The position numbers were made by a program, and so were the translations under genes. Of a stretch of 64,000 nucleotides of DNA, positions 41,175 through 50,199 are shown in pieces; the first letter of the stretch is position 1, and each line of letters starts with the position of its first letter. Below the pieces are notes generated by a model. The model saw nothing but the letters and a program-made list of their open reading frames with translations. It was not told the origin of the DNA and searched no databases. The stretch comes from Salinispora vitiensis (GTDB lineage Bacteria; Actinomycetota; Actinomycetes; Mycobacteriales; Micromonosporaceae), in the NCBI RefSeq assembly GCF_000378825.1, contig NZ_KB900388.1, forward strand, positions 3,312,426 through 3,376,425, written 5' to 3'.

Positions 41175-42847
41175 GGGAAGCCGTAGGAGAGGCCGTCGAT
41201 GGACTGCTCGTGCCAGAACTTCGCGTAGTAGTTCGCCGGTGCCTGCTGGTAGAAGAGGCCCGGGTCCTCCCACTGCGACCGGGGCAGGTGGGCGACGTGC
41301 CGGTTCAGCGCGGCACAACCGTCCGGGTTACTCGCCAGGGGTCCGGAGCAGCCGAAGATCTGGGCGGTGGAGGCGGGAATCCCGACCGACGACGCGTACC
41401 CGCTCAGGTAGTCGGCGTACTGCCCGCCCGAGCGGAACTGGGGCGTGTTACCGGGGGACGGCACCCGATACGGCGCCTCGATCGTGGCGAGGTGCTTGAA
41501 CTCGGCCGGCATCGCGTCCGAGAACCGTTGGAACGTCGTGTCGCGGCCCTCGGTGAAGATGGTCTCGGTCTCGCCGACGGCTCGGTCGAATCCGCCACCG
41601 GCGCGCAGCCGCATCGCCAGTGGGAGCCCGAACGCGTCCACTCGGGTGGTGTTGCCGTTGAAGCGGTCCGCGGCCACGGTGAACTCGACGAAGTCCCGGT
41701 ATTGGCTGGTCGGTGAGCCGAGGTGGAAGTACATCCGGCCGGCCGAGTTCGCCGGCATGTCGAGGTACGGCTGTTCCGCGATGGAGCGGGTCTGGCCGCC
41801 GAAGCTCCAGTACACCTGGCTGTCGGGGTAACGGCCGTTGGTCCGGTTCAGGATCTTGACCGTGAGGACGTTCTGGGCGGGCGGGATCGTGCTGGTGTCA
41901 CCCCAGAAGTCGTCGCTCGGCGGCGGTGGCTCCGACCCCGTCGTGCGTACCACGAACTCCCAGAGCGAGTAGCCGTACGGGGTGTTGCGGGCGGTGCCGT
42001 ACATCCGCACGTACCGTCCCGTGCCGGAGACGTCGAGCGTCTGCACCCCACCGGAACCGGTCGTGGTGGCGTAGCGGGTGGTCCACGGTCCAGCCGGGCT
42101 GTCGGCGGTCTGGAGCTCGAACGCCCGCCCGGAGGCCGCCTCCCAGGACAGGACGACCTGACAGATGGTCCGGACCGCGCCGAGGTCGACGCGAAGCCAC
42201 TGCGGGTCGGCGAAGGCGCTCGACCAGCGGGTGGCGGTGTTGCCGTCCACGGCCGCCGCGGCCGGGGTGGTGGCGGTCTCGACCGAGGAGGCCGTCACGT
42301 CTCGACCGAGTGCGGCATTACCCGTACAGGTGGGGGTGCTGGTGCCGTAGACCTCGAACTCCCACAGGGAGTAGCCCCACGCGGTGCCCCGGTCGGTGCC
42401 GTAGAGCCGGATGTGGCGCCCGGTCCCGCTGACCGTGAGGTTCTGGGTGCCACCTGTCCCGGCGGCTGTCTGGTAGATCGTCTGCCAGGGGCCGGCGGGG
42501 TTCGCCGAAACCTGGATCTGGAAGGCACTCGCGTAGGCGGCCTCCCAGCGCAGGGTTACTTGACTGATCGTGGCGGTGCCGCCCAGGTCGACCTGAAGCC
42601 ACTGTGGATCGCTGAACTCGCTCGACCAGCGGGTGCCCGGGTCGCCGTCGGTGGCGGCGGTGGCCGGAGTGTCGTCGAGTTCGACGGAGGAGGCGGTGGT
42701 CGGCTTTCCCTGGGAGAGCAGGACGGCCGCGGCCTGGGCCCGCTGGGCGGGAAGCGTCAGGACGGTGGTGAGCAGGATGAGCGGGACGGCGAACGCCAGG
42801 GCGCGGCGGTAGCGCGGACGGTGGGAGGTCAGGCGAGCTGTCGGCAT
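41096..42847 (-). CDS. secreted beta-1,3-glucanase (GH64-like) with two F5/8C carbohydrate-binding domains
   Basis: 583 residues. Signal peptide 1-40. Two discoidin (F5/8 type C, CBM32-like) domains follow at about 42-170 and 175-300, each with ATDGDPGTRWSSEFSDPQWL or the like and a VDLG strand. The C-terminal half (about 315-583) has the GH64 pattern: QVYWSFGGQTRSIAEQPYLD, EFKHLATIEAPYRVPS, YYAKFWHEQSIDGLSYGFPY and DDVADQSSFI. GH64 enzymes cleave laminarin-type fungal or algal beta-1,3-glucan to laminaripentaose. A LacI-type palindrome lies just upstream. Two binding domains before the catalytic one is the less common order. Confidence 0.88.
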   Translation of the reverse strand: MPTARLTSHRPRYRRALAFAVPLILLTTVLTLPAQRAQAAAVLLSQGKPTTASSVELDDTPATAATDGDPGTRWSSEFSDPQWLQVDLGGTATISQVTLRWEAAYASAFQIQVSANPAGPWQTIYQTAAGTGGTQNLTVSGTGRHIRLYGTDRGTAWGYSLWEFEVYGTSTPTCTGNAALGRDVTASSVETATTPAAAAVDGNTATRWSSAFADPQWLRVDLGAVRTICQVVLSWEAASGRAFELQTADSPAGPWTTRYATTTGSGGVQTLDVSGTGRYVRMYGTARNTPYGYSLWEFVVRTTGSEPPPPSDDFWGDTSTIPPAQNVLTVKILNRTNGRYPDSQVYWSFGGQTRSIAEQPYLDMPANSAGRMYFHLGSPTSQYRDFVEFTVAADRFNGNTTRVDAFGLPLAMRLRAGGGFDRAVGETETIFTEGRDTTFQRFSDAMPAEFKHLATIEAPYRVPSPGNTPQFRSGGQYADYLSGYASSVGIPASTAQIFGCSGPLASNPDGCAALNRHVAHLPRSQWEDPGLFYQQAPANYYAKFWHEQSIDGLSYGFPYDDVADQSSFISAGDPEWLIVAVGW

Positions 42848-42875
42848 GATGGGCTCCCGGACGAGTGGTGGTGAC

Positions 42876-42889
42876 AGAGAGCGCTCTCA
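42876..42889 (-). promoter_or_regulatory. LacI/CebR-like operator of the glucanase gene
   Basis: On the minus strand TGAGAGCGCTCTCT contains the 12-base palindrome GAGAGCGCTCTC. It matches the CebR consensus TGGGAGCGCTCCCA in 11 of 14 positions. It lies 29 bases upstream of the glucanase start. Confidence 0.6.
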
Positions 42890-43028
42890 GCGTCATCGAC
42901 AGGCTCGAATTAGTCAAGCGGCCTGACCTACGCCCGGCCACCGCCACCACCCACCGCTTACCAAGTGTTTGCACACCTTTCGTACCCATGCTCTGGTGAG
43001 TCTCCTCGGAGCTGTACAGCATGTAGTG

Positions 43029-44315
43029 ATGGCAATGATGAGAAACAGTCTTCCGCACTCGGGCCGCCGTGCGGCCACTGTGGCGACAGCCCTGCTCGGG
43101 GCGGCCCTGCTTGGCCTCACCGCCACCCCCGCGCCGGCTTCGGCGAACGAGGCCACCTTGCCCATCGGCGACTCCGACCTGGAGGAGAGCCGCAGCAGCG
43201 AGACCCTCGCCCAGGGCGTAACGCTGACCCGCATCGTCCGTGGCACCGAGCCGGCACCGCCCGACCAGATCGGCGACACCCCCCGTGGCCCGTGGGTGGT
43301 CAATGTCCTGACGATCGATCCCCGGCAGAGCCGGGGCCACCTCGCCGCCACCTACGGAACCGACCTGGCCGGAGTCGAAAAGACCACCGACCTCGTCCTC
43401 GAATCGGACGCACTGGCCGGAGTCAACGCCTCCTTCTTCACCTTCACCGCAAGCACCGAGTATCCCGGCGAACCCGTCGGCCTCGGGGTGTACGGCGGGC
43501 AGCTGCTCAGCGAGCCCACCGATGACGCCGCGGAGGTGGCGCTGGTCCTAGACGCCAAGAACCACGAGGTGCTCATGGGCCAACTGCAGTGGACTGGTGA
43601 CGTCCGCAACGCCCAGACCAAGGTCAGCCTGCCGCTGGAGTACCTCAACCACCCGCCGGTTGTCCCGGACGCCTGCACCGAGCTTCCCGACCCGACCCAG
43701 TGCGCCGACTCCGGCGACACGGTCCGATTCACGCCGGAGTTCGCCGCCAGCACGCCGTCCGGGCCGGGCGTCGAGGTCGTCCTCGACGACAAGGGCTGCG
43801 TGGTCCGGACCATGACCACCCGCGGCACGGCTCTCACCCCGGACCAGACCTCCCTCCAGGCGACCGGACGGGAAACGGCGGATCTGCTCGCCGTGGCACA
43901 GGGCTGCGTGAAGCACTCCAGTTCCCTGCGGGACGAGGCGGGTAAGAAGGTTCCGCTGCGCCCCGGGACGTTCGGGGTGAACGGCCGCTACCGGCTGATG
44001 GAGGACGGGCAGATCGTCGCGCCCACCGACTCGGACGGCTTCTTCGCGCGCCACCCGCGCACCATCGCCGGAACCACTCTCGACGGCAAAATCATGCTGG
44101 TGACCATCGACGGTCGACAGACCACCAGCGTGGGTACCACCATGACCGAGACCGCCACGGTCGCCGCCGCGCTCGGCATGCACGACGCGGTCAACCTGGA
44201 TGGTGGCGGATCCACCACGATGTCCGTCGAGGGCGCTTTGGTCAATCAGCCAAGCGGCGGCGCTGAGCGCCCCGTCGGTGACGCGCTCGTCTACATCGAC
44301 CGCAAGTTCAGCTAA
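43029..44315 (+). CDS. secreted phosphodiester glycosidase (NAGPA/DUF2233) family protein
   Basis: About 428 residues (ATG 43029; several Met codons follow closely). Signal peptide ending near ATPAPASANE. Phosphodiester glycosidase domain: LAGVNASFFTFT, GTFGVNGRYRLMEDGQIVA, RHPRTIAGTTLDGKIMLVTI, DGRQTTSVGTTMTETATVAA and MHDAVNLDGGGSTTMSV, the last being the hallmark LDGGGS motif. Family enzymes hydrolyse sugar-1-phosphodiesters (mannose-6-phosphate uncovering enzyme) or act on exopolysaccharide and teichoic acid. The Cys pair at 221 and 231 (approximate) may be disulfide-linked. It is divergent from the glucanase. Confidence 0.88.
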   Translation: MAMMRNSLPHSGRRAATVATALLGAALLGLTATPAPASANEATLPIGDSDLEESRSSETLAQGVTLTRIVRGTEPAPPDQIGDTPRGPWVVNVLTIDPRQSRGHLAATYGTDLAGVEKTTDLVLESDALAGVNASFFTFTASTEYPGEPVGLGVYGGQLLSEPTDDAAEVALVLDAKNHEVLMGQLQWTGDVRNAQTKVSLPLEYLNHPPVVPDACTELPDPTQCADSGDTVRFTPEFAASTPSGPGVEVVLDDKGCVVRTMTTRGTALTPDQTSLQATGRETADLLAVAQGCVKHSSSLRDEAGKKVPLRPGTFGVNGRYRLMEDGQIVAPTDSDGFFARHPRTIAGTTLDGKIMLVTIDGRQTTSVGTTMTETATVAAALGMHDAVNLDGGGSTTMSVEGALVNQPSGGAERPVGDALVYIDRKFS

Positions 44316-44330
44316 CGCTGACCGGCCAGG

Positions 44331-44374
44331 AGTCCGGCTGATCGGATAAGGAGTAACTCCGAGTCAGCCGGACT
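44331..44374. terminator. bidirectional terminator hairpin
   Basis: AGTCCGGCTGA (44331-44341) and TCAGCCGGACT (44364-44374) are perfectly complementary. The hairpin lies between convergent genes ending at 44315 and 44428. Confidence 0.6.
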
Positions 44375-44403
44375 CCGCCGCTCCCAGCCCGTCCCAGTGG
44401 CGG

Positions 44404-44447
44404 GGTCAGATTGAACCGGTGATGCGGTCAGAGTGAACCAGCGGTGC
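44404..44447. repeat. 22-bp tandem repeat overlapping the end of the DUF6297 gene
   Basis: Two adjacent 22-base units starting GGTCAGA and ending TGC differ at four positions. The second unit contains the TGA stop (44430-44428) of the minus-strand gene, so the duplication shaped that gene's end. Confidence 0.7.
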
Positions 44448-45960
44448 GGGCGGATAGCCGCACCAGCAGCGCGCACCCCAGCACCGAACTGGCCGCCTGC
44501 GCGAGCAGCCACGGCCAACCGAGCACCTCCGGCGCCGGCAGCAGCACCAGGCCGACCGAGACCGGCAGGGTCAGCACGGCGACAACATCGACCCCGTTGA
44601 CCAGCCAGAGCAGCATTCCGGCCGGAAACGCCCCGAGCGGCGTGTCGACCAGGATGGGGCCCAACGAGGCGGCACTCGCCTTCGCCCGCTGGTAGGCGCC
44701 CGCCGCCACGGCCGGCCCCGCCAGCAGACCGAGCACCCACCACGGCCCACTGAGCGCCCCGAGGCCCTGCAATACGGCCAGGGTGATCGCGAGCCAGCCA
44801 CCAGCGATGACGGCGGGCACCACGAGGCGCGCGGCGGTCACTTGCCGGCCCGTGAGACCGAGCAGCCGCAGCAGCGCCGGGTTCGCGGCGTCACTGTGCG
44901 TGGACTCCCCGGTAAAACCAGCGGCGCCCAGCGCGCCGATCAGGACCACGCCGATCAGCAGCCAGACCGGACCGTCGGCGAGGTAGACCGGGACGGCCGC
45001 CGCGCCGAGCGGCCAGCAGAGCCGCGGCGCCTTCCGACGCAGAATGATCAGATCCTGGGCGATCAGCGGAGCGAGCCGGCGGGTCGACAGCAGCCGCGTC
45101 GTCCGGACCCGGGTCCGGCTGCGCCAGAACCGGCGGGCACTCATCTCGGCCAGGTAGGAGGGTTCAACCACGTACGCGACATCGGCGTACGCGCCCGCGT
45201 TGATCGACGCCTCGGCGATCGGCGCGGCGGGCCAACCCTCCACCGCCCGCAACGTCAACCCGACCAGGAACAGCCCCGTGACCAGGGCCGCGGCACCGGC
45301 GGCGAGCACCACCACGGGTGGTAGCGGCAAGGCGGGCAGGTCGTACCCGCCGGTGGCGCTCAGCACGGCGGCCACGACGAGGCTACCCGCGCCGACCGCG
45401 ACGCCGCCGCCGTCCGCGAGGCGGGCCGCGGCGGGCCGGGGCTGGCCGGCGATGGCGAGCAACGCTACGAAGACCGCCGCAGCCGCGCCGGTGGTGGCGC
45501 CGGCCCACAGCGCCAGGGGCTCGGCCGGGCGGGCGACGATGCGCCCGGTCACCGCGATCCCGGTGGCAGCGCCGACGACGAGCGCGGCGACGGTGGTGAG
45601 GGCGAGCGCCGGCGCGAGCAGGGTACGCCGGGGTATCGGCGCGAGCAGCAGCCAGGTGGCGTCGCCGCGGCTGACCGAGAGCGGGCCGAGCTGGCGCAGC
45701 ACGACGAAGAAGGCGGCGAGGACGGCCACCGCTCCGACGAACGGGGTCACCGTCGGCACACCGGACGCCTCCGGCGGCCAGACCACCCGCACCACCGGCT
45801 GCCCGACCAGTGCGGCGACCATCAACATCGTGAGGGTCACGGCGTAGACCGTGCTGAGGTCGACGCGGCCCTGGGCGGCGATCCGGCGGCGGCGTACCCA
45901 ACGGCGGGCATGAACCGGGGCCGGGGCCGCCGGCCGGGCCGGGGCCGCGACCGGCGTCAC
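44428..45960 (-). CDS. DUF6297-type integral membrane protein, ABC exporter permease
   Basis: 510 residues with about 12 hydrophobic segments (for example VTLTMLMVAALVGQPVVRVV, FVGAVAVLAAFFVVLRQLG, LALTTVAALVVGAATGIAV, WVLGLLAGPAVAAGAYQR). A basic loop RRFWRSRTRVRTTRLLSTRR lies in the middle. I recognise the DUF6297 family, found next to a lone ATPase. GTG start 45960 overlaps the ATPase stop (GTGA). The substrate is unknown. Confidence 0.75.
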   Translation of the reverse strand: MTPVAAPARPAAPAPVHARRWVRRRRIAAQGRVDLSTVYAVTLTMLMVAALVGQPVVRVVWPPEASGVPTVTPFVGAVAVLAAFFVVLRQLGPLSVSRGDATWLLLAPIPRRTLLAPALALTTVAALVVGAATGIAVTGRIVARPAEPLALWAGATTGAAAAVFVALLAIAGQPRPAAARLADGGGVAVGAGSLVVAAVLSATGGYDLPALPLPPVVVLAAGAAALVTGLFLVGLTLRAVEGWPAAPIAEASINAGAYADVAYVVEPSYLAEMSARRFWRSRTRVRTTRLLSTRRLAPLIAQDLIILRRKAPRLCWPLGAAAVPVYLADGPVWLLIGVVLIGALGAAGFTGESTHSDAANPALLRLLGLTGRQVTAARLVVPAVIAGGWLAITLAVLQGLGALSGPWWVLGLLAGPAVAAGAYQRAKASAASLGPILVDTPLGAFPAGMLLWLVNGVDVVAVLTLPVSVGLVLLPAPEVLGWPWLLAQAASSVLGCALLVRLSARTAGSL

Positions 45961-46592
45961 TCCGCCTCCGGCCGGATGAGTACGACCTCGCCGGCGCCGA
46001 CGTCGACCCGGAACCCGTCGTCGTGGCTGGCCATGACCAGCGTGCCGCCGGCCGCCACGTACGAGCGCAGGTGGGCGGCGACCGCACCCTTGATCTGGGT
46101 GTCGAGGCGTTGCTCGGGCTCGTCCAGGACGAGGAGCCGGCTGGGCCGCACGAGGGTCGCGGCGAGCAGGAAGCGCTGCCGCTGCCCGGAGGAGAGGGTG
46201 CTGGGCAGGCTGTCGAAGAGCCCGGTCAGGCCGAGGGTGACGCAGAGCTCATCGATGTGTCCGTCGTCGGGGTCGCCGCCGTTGACCACCCGGACCAGGT
46301 CGAGATGTTCCCGCACGGTCAGGCCCTGGTACCAGCTCGGCGACTCCACTGTGGTGGCGACGTGTCGCCAAAACTCCGCGCCGCGGCCCGGTACCGCCGC
46401 GAAGACGGAGATGTCACCGCCGGTTGGCTCCTGCAGGCCGGTGACACACCGCAGCAGAGTGGACTTTCCGGCGCCGTTTTCGCCGACGAGTGCGACGGCG
46501 CCGCCCTCGGGGACCTGGAGGTCGACCCGGTCCAGCACCAGCGTCGAGCCGTACCGGACCGTCACCTGCCGAACGTCAACCACCACGGTCAT
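45957..46592 (-). CDS. ABC transporter ATP-binding protein
   Basis: 211 residues, a short ATPase: Walker A GENGAGKST, Q-loop TTVESPSWYQ, signature LSSGQRQRFLLAATL, Walker B LLVLDEPEQRLD. The DEPEQRLD reading departs from the usual DEPxxGLD and suits the subfamily partnered with DUF6297 membrane proteins. It is the first gene of a two-gene operon and overlaps its permease. Confidence 0.9.
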   Translation of the reverse strand: MTVVVDVRQVTVRYGSTLVLDRVDLQVPEGGAVALVGENGAGKSTLLRCVTGLQEPTGGDISVFAAVPGRGAEFWRHVATTVESPSWYQGLTVREHLDLVRVVNGGDPDDGHIDELCVTLGLTGLFDSLPSTLSSGQRQRFLLAATLVRPSRLLVLDEPEQRLDTQIKGAVAAHLRSYVAAGGTLVMASHDDGFRVDVGAGEVVLIRPEAE

Positions 46593-46789
46593 CGGCGCGT
46601 TCTCACCGTCATGCCCCCACCCCCGTCGCGCGAGTTCGCGCGCTTCGCCCGGACATCATGGCAGAAGTCCGCTGACCGGACAGATCAGGGTTGATGCCGG
46701 TTTGATCGGCGCGACACCCGCCTGAAACAAGTTTTCATCAGCTCTTCTCGATACCGAAGCGGCATGGTTACATCGGTACGTGCCGTCGC

Positions 46790-46803
46790 TTGGAGCGCTC
46801 CCA
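46790..46803 (+). promoter_or_regulatory. CebR-type operator of the cellulase gene
   Basis: TTGGAGCGCTCCCA matches the CebR consensus TGGGAGCGCTCCCA in 13 of 14 positions. It lies 28 bases before the start codon at 46831. In Streptomyces CebR represses cellulase genes until cellobiose or cellotriose is present. Confidence 0.78.
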
Positions 46804-46830
46804 TGGCACCCCGAGACAAGGAGGTACGAC

Positions 46831-48972
46831 ATGAGACGCCTGTTCCAGGCGCTGACCGTGCTCGCGGTCGCGGCCACCGCCGCACTGGTCGCCGCAGCGC
46901 CGGCCCAAGCCGCGACGATCTGCGAGCAGTACGGCACCACCACCATCCAGGACAAGTACATCGTCCAGAACAACCGTTGGGGCAGCGCCGCCGAGCAGTG
47001 CATCGAAACCACCGACAACGGCTTCCGGATCACCTCCCAGCAGGGATCCACCTCCACCTCCGGGCCGCCGCTGTCCTACCCGTCGATGGTGCTCGGCTGC
47101 CACTACCAGAACTGCTCACCCGGAACCAACCTGCCGGCGCAACTCAGCCAGGTCAGCAGCGTCCCGTCCACGATCAGTTACGGGTACGCGGGCGGCACCT
47201 ACAACGCCACCTACGACATCTGGATGGACCCGACTCCGAAGACCGACGGAGTGAGCCAGATGGAGATCATGATCTGGTTCCACCGGCAGGGCTCGATCCA
47301 GCCGATCGGCGGCCCGGTCGGCAACACCACGGTGGGGGGACGTAACTGGGAGGTCTGGCAGGGCAACAACGGCGGCAACGACGTCGTCTCCTACCTCGCA
47401 CCGGCGACCATCAACAGCTGGTCGTTCAACGTCAAGGACTTCATCGACGACGTCGTGGCGCGGACCCAGGTCACCAACGACTGGTACCTGACCAGCCTGC
47501 AGGCGGGCTTCGAACCGTGGAACGGCGGCGTCGGACTGGCCGTCAACAACTTCTCCGCCGAGGTGAACGTCGGAACGAGCCCCCCGCCCCCACCGCCGCC
47601 GGGTGACGGCGGCACCATCGCCGGCCAGGCCAGCGGACGATGCCTGGACATCCTGGACCTCGGCACCGCCGACAGCACCCCGATCCAGCTCTGGGACTGC
47701 ACTGCGAACTGGAACCAGCTCTGGAGCCGTACCGGCAACACCTTCGTCAACCCACAGACCGGCAAGTGCCTGGACGTCTCCGGCGGGTCCACCGCCAACG
47801 GTGCCCGGGTGCAGCTCTACACCTGCAACGGCACCGGAGCCCAGAGCTGGCAGGTCAACGGCGACGGCACCATCACCAACCCGCAGTCCGGCAAGTGCCT
47901 TGACGCGGTGGAGCAGGGCACCGGCAACGGCACCCGGCTCCAGATCTGGGACTGCTTCGGCGGTGGCGGCACCCAGCCCAACCAGGTCTGGACGGTCGGC
48001 GGCGGCAGCACGCCCCCGCCTCCGGGCGACGACCAGACCCCGTTGGCGATCAACGGCCAGCTGTACGTCTGCGGCGTGAACCTGTGCAACCAGTACAACC
48101 AGCCGATCCAGCTGCGCGGCATGAGCACCCACGGCCTGCAGTGGTTCAACAACTGCTACAACGACGCCTCGCTCGACGTACTGGCCGACGAGTGGCGGGC
48201 TGACCTGTTCCGGATCGCCATGTACGTGCAGGAGGGGGGCTACGAGACCAACCCGCCGTGGTTCACCAACCGGGTCAACGAGCTCGTGGACGAGGCCGAG
48301 GAGCGCGGCCTCTACGCGATGATCGACTTTCACACGCTGACGCCGGGCGACCCGATGTACAACCTCGATCGGGCGAAGACCTTCTTCGCCGCCGTCGCTT
48401 CTCGCAACGCCGACAAGAAGAACGTCATCTACGAGATCGCCAACGAGCCCAACGGGGTCGGCTGGGGCACCATCAAGAGCTACGCCGAGCAGGTTATCCC
48501 GGTGATCCGGGCCAACGATCCGGACGCCGTGATCATCGTCGGCACCCGTGGCTGGTCCTCGCTCGGCGTCTCCGAGGGTTCCAACGCCGACGAGGTCATC
48601 AACAATCCGGTCAACGCCAGCAACATCATGTACGCGTTCCACTTCTACGCCGCGTCCCACCAGGACTTCTACCGCGCCGAGGTGCAGCGTGCGGCGGCGA
48701 CCCTCCCGCTGTTCGTCACCGAGTTCGGCACCGTCGACTACACCGGTGACGGTGGGGTCGACGTGGGCAGCACCAACGCCTGGCTCAACTTGCTCGACCA
48801 GCTGAAGATCGGCTACGCGAACTGGACCTACTCCGACGCCAACGAGGGCAGCGGGGCGTTCAACCCCGGAACCTGCAACAGCGGCAACTTCTCCGGGACA
48901 TCGAACCTGACCGCCTCCGGCAATCTCCTCCGCAGCCGGATCAGCACCCCCGACAACTTCCCGACGAGCTGA
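46831..48972 (+). CDS. secreted multidomain cellulase: GH12, CBM13 (ricin-type trefoil), GH5
   Basis: 713 residues from ATG 46831 (AAGGAGG upstream). Signal peptide 1-28. GH12 domain at about 29-238 (nucleophile Glu145 in QMEIMIWF, acid/base Glu228 in GFEPWNGG). A short Pro linker leads to a CBM13 trefoil at about 253-390 with three GKCLDV/GRCLDI units and QxW motifs. A second Pro linker leads to a GH5 endoglucanase (acid/base Glu539 in YEIANEPNG, nucleophile Glu631 in FVTEFGTVD). It should cut cellulose or mixed glucans. Two catalytic domains flanking a binding domain is an uncommon architecture. Confidence 0.93.
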   Translation: MRRLFQALTVLAVAATAALVAAAPAQAATICEQYGTTTIQDKYIVQNNRWGSAAEQCIETTDNGFRITSQQGSTSTSGPPLSYPSMVLGCHYQNCSPGTNLPAQLSQVSSVPSTISYGYAGGTYNATYDIWMDPTPKTDGVSQMEIMIWFHRQGSIQPIGGPVGNTTVGGRNWEVWQGNNGGNDVVSYLAPATINSWSFNVKDFIDDVVARTQVTNDWYLTSLQAGFEPWNGGVGLAVNNFSAEVNVGTSPPPPPPPGDGGTIAGQASGRCLDILDLGTADSTPIQLWDCTANWNQLWSRTGNTFVNPQTGKCLDVSGGSTANGARVQLYTCNGTGAQSWQVNGDGTITNPQSGKCLDAVEQGTGNGTRLQIWDCFGGGGTQPNQVWTVGGGSTPPPPGDDQTPLAINGQLYVCGVNLCNQYNQPIQLRGMSTHGLQWFNNCYNDASLDVLADEWRADLFRIAMYVQEGGYETNPPWFTNRVNELVDEAEERGLYAMIDFHTLTPGDPMYNLDRAKTFFAAVASRNADKKNVIYEIANEPNGVGWGTIKSYAEQVIPVIRANDPDAVIIVGTRGWSSLGVSEGSNADEVINNPVNASNIMYAFHFYAASHQDFYRAEVQRAAATLPLFVTEFGTVDYTGDGGVDVGSTNAWLNLLDQLKIGYANWTYSDANEGSGAFNPGTCNSGNFSGTSNLTASGNLLRSRISTPDNFPTS

Positions 48973-48996
48973 CCTCGGCCTGACTCCGGTCGACGC

Positions 48997-49044
48997 GCGG
49001 CCGGCGGCGGGAGGCTCTCCCCAGCCTCACCCGCCGCCGGCCGC
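48997..49044. terminator. bidirectional terminator after the cellulase
   Basis: GCGGCCGGCGGCGGG (48997-49011) and CCCGCCGCCGGCCGC (49030-49044) are perfect 15-base arms with an 18-base loop. It separates convergent genes ending at 48972 and 49054. No U-run. Confidence 0.65.
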
Positions 49045-49053
49045 GGCCGCTGG

Positions 49054-49962
49054 CTACCCGCGGTGGGCCCGGACCGGGGGGCGGGGCGCGGCCAGCGTGG
49101 GCGTCAGCACGGCGGCGACTTCTTCGGCGAACTCCTCGTGGACGAAGAGTTTGCCCCGCCGCACCTCGTGCAGGCGAACGTCACCCCGGAACCCGGACAT
49201 CATCGCGCGGGTCCAGGCCACCGGGAAGTAGGGGTCGTCGGCACCCCACACCAGCTGGACGGGAACGGTGATACGGGAATGCAGGCCAGCGAGAGCGTCG
49301 AAAGCCGAGAAGTCGAAGTTCCGGGGGAACTGGCCGAATGCCCAACGCAGGTCGGCGCTCTCCTTGAGAGGCCGCAGGAAAAACTCCGCGAAATCTCCGT
49401 CCAGCAGTTTTCGGTCCTGGAAGGCGTCGCCGAGAACGAACCGGTTTCGCCGCAGTATCCGATTGTTCAACGCGACCGTGAGCAGACGCTCGAATCCGGG
49501 TAGGTGGCGGGTGGCGAACAGCAGCGAGAGGCGCCAGTGGGCCCCCTGTGGCTGCTCGGTGTCGATCAGACCCCAGGAGCGGACGCGAGGATCCCCCGCC
49601 AGGGCACATCGCGCGATGAGACCACCGCTGTCATGGCCAACAATCGCCACGTCCTCCAGGGCAAGGTTGTCCAGGACGCGCCGTACCGCCGCCGCGTGCG
49701 TCGCCACATCAATGCGAGCCGTCCGGTCGAAGCGGCTGTCGCCGGCCCCAACGAGATCAATGATGTGACATCGAAAGCGCGGAACGAAAAAGGGCAGCAG
49801 GGTCCGGAATGTTGCCCCGCTGACCGGCCATCCATGTACGAAGAGCACGTCCGGACCTTCGCCAATACTGCGAATCGCAACCCGACCTTGACCCACATCA
49901 AGGAGGCGATCTGGCCGGGCACGGAAGAGGTTGGCGGCCTGCGCGACGGTTAAATCAGGCAT
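49054..49962 (-). CDS. alpha/beta hydrolase, haloalkane-dehalogenase-like
   Basis: 302 residues from ATG 49962 (CAGGAGTGAATCG upstream). Oxyanion HGWPVSGATF, nucleophile position in the elbow GHDSGG (Asp, as in dehalogenases and epoxide hydrolases), VWGADDPYFPVAWTR (acid) and a C-terminal region where the usual GHF His is replaced by RRGKLFVHEEF. A palindrome shared with the MmyB-like regulator gene lies 125 bases upstream, so it is likely under its control. Substrate unknown. Confidence 0.82.
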   Translation of the reverse strand: MPDLTVAQAANLFRARPDRLLDVGQGRVAIRSIGEGPDVLFVHGWPVSGATFRTLLPFFVPRFRCHIIDLVGAGDSRFDRTARIDVATHAAAVRRVLDNLALEDVAIVGHDSGGLIARCALAGDPRVRSWGLIDTEQPQGAHWRLSLLFATRHLPGFERLLTVALNNRILRRNRFVLGDAFQDRKLLDGDFAEFFLRPLKESADLRWAFGQFPRNFDFSAFDALAGLHSRITVPVQLVWGADDPYFPVAWTRAMMSGFRGDVRLHEVRRGKLFVHEEFAEEVAAVLTPTLAAPRPPVRAHRG

Positions 49963-50086
49963 CGATTCACTCCTGTCGACATCACGTGGCATAGTGGAGC
50001 CGTCGGAAGAGAGCACGCCCGCCGCCACCGCCGGCAGCACGCTCTTCATGACTCGACAGTGACAGCCCAATAACACCCTGTCGATT

Positions 50087-50099
50087 ACCTGCAAGGTAG
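50087..50099. promoter_or_regulatory. operator of the MmyB-type regulator, hydrolase side
   Basis: TACCTGCAAGGTA, arms TACCT/AGGTA with a three-base centre. It is the same palindrome as at 51453-51465, next to the regulator gene. Confidence 0.7.
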
Positions 50100-50151
50100 T
50101 GAACCCTCACCTCGCCGAGCGGCGACCACGCCAGACCATGTCCACCCGCAC

Positions 50152-50199
50152 CGTTGCCGCGCCACACCATTGCCGCGCCACACCATTGCCGCGCCACAC
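50152..50199. repeat. 16-bp repeat, three copies
   Basis: CATTGCCGCGCCACAC repeated at 50168 and 50184, with a one-base variant (CGTTGCCGCGCCACAC) at 50152. Non-coding, in the intergenic region upstream of the dehalogenase-like gene. Confidence 0.85.

Noticed and set aside
50152..50199. 16-bp repeats as a short CRISPR
   Set aside because: Repeats are contiguous with no spacers.
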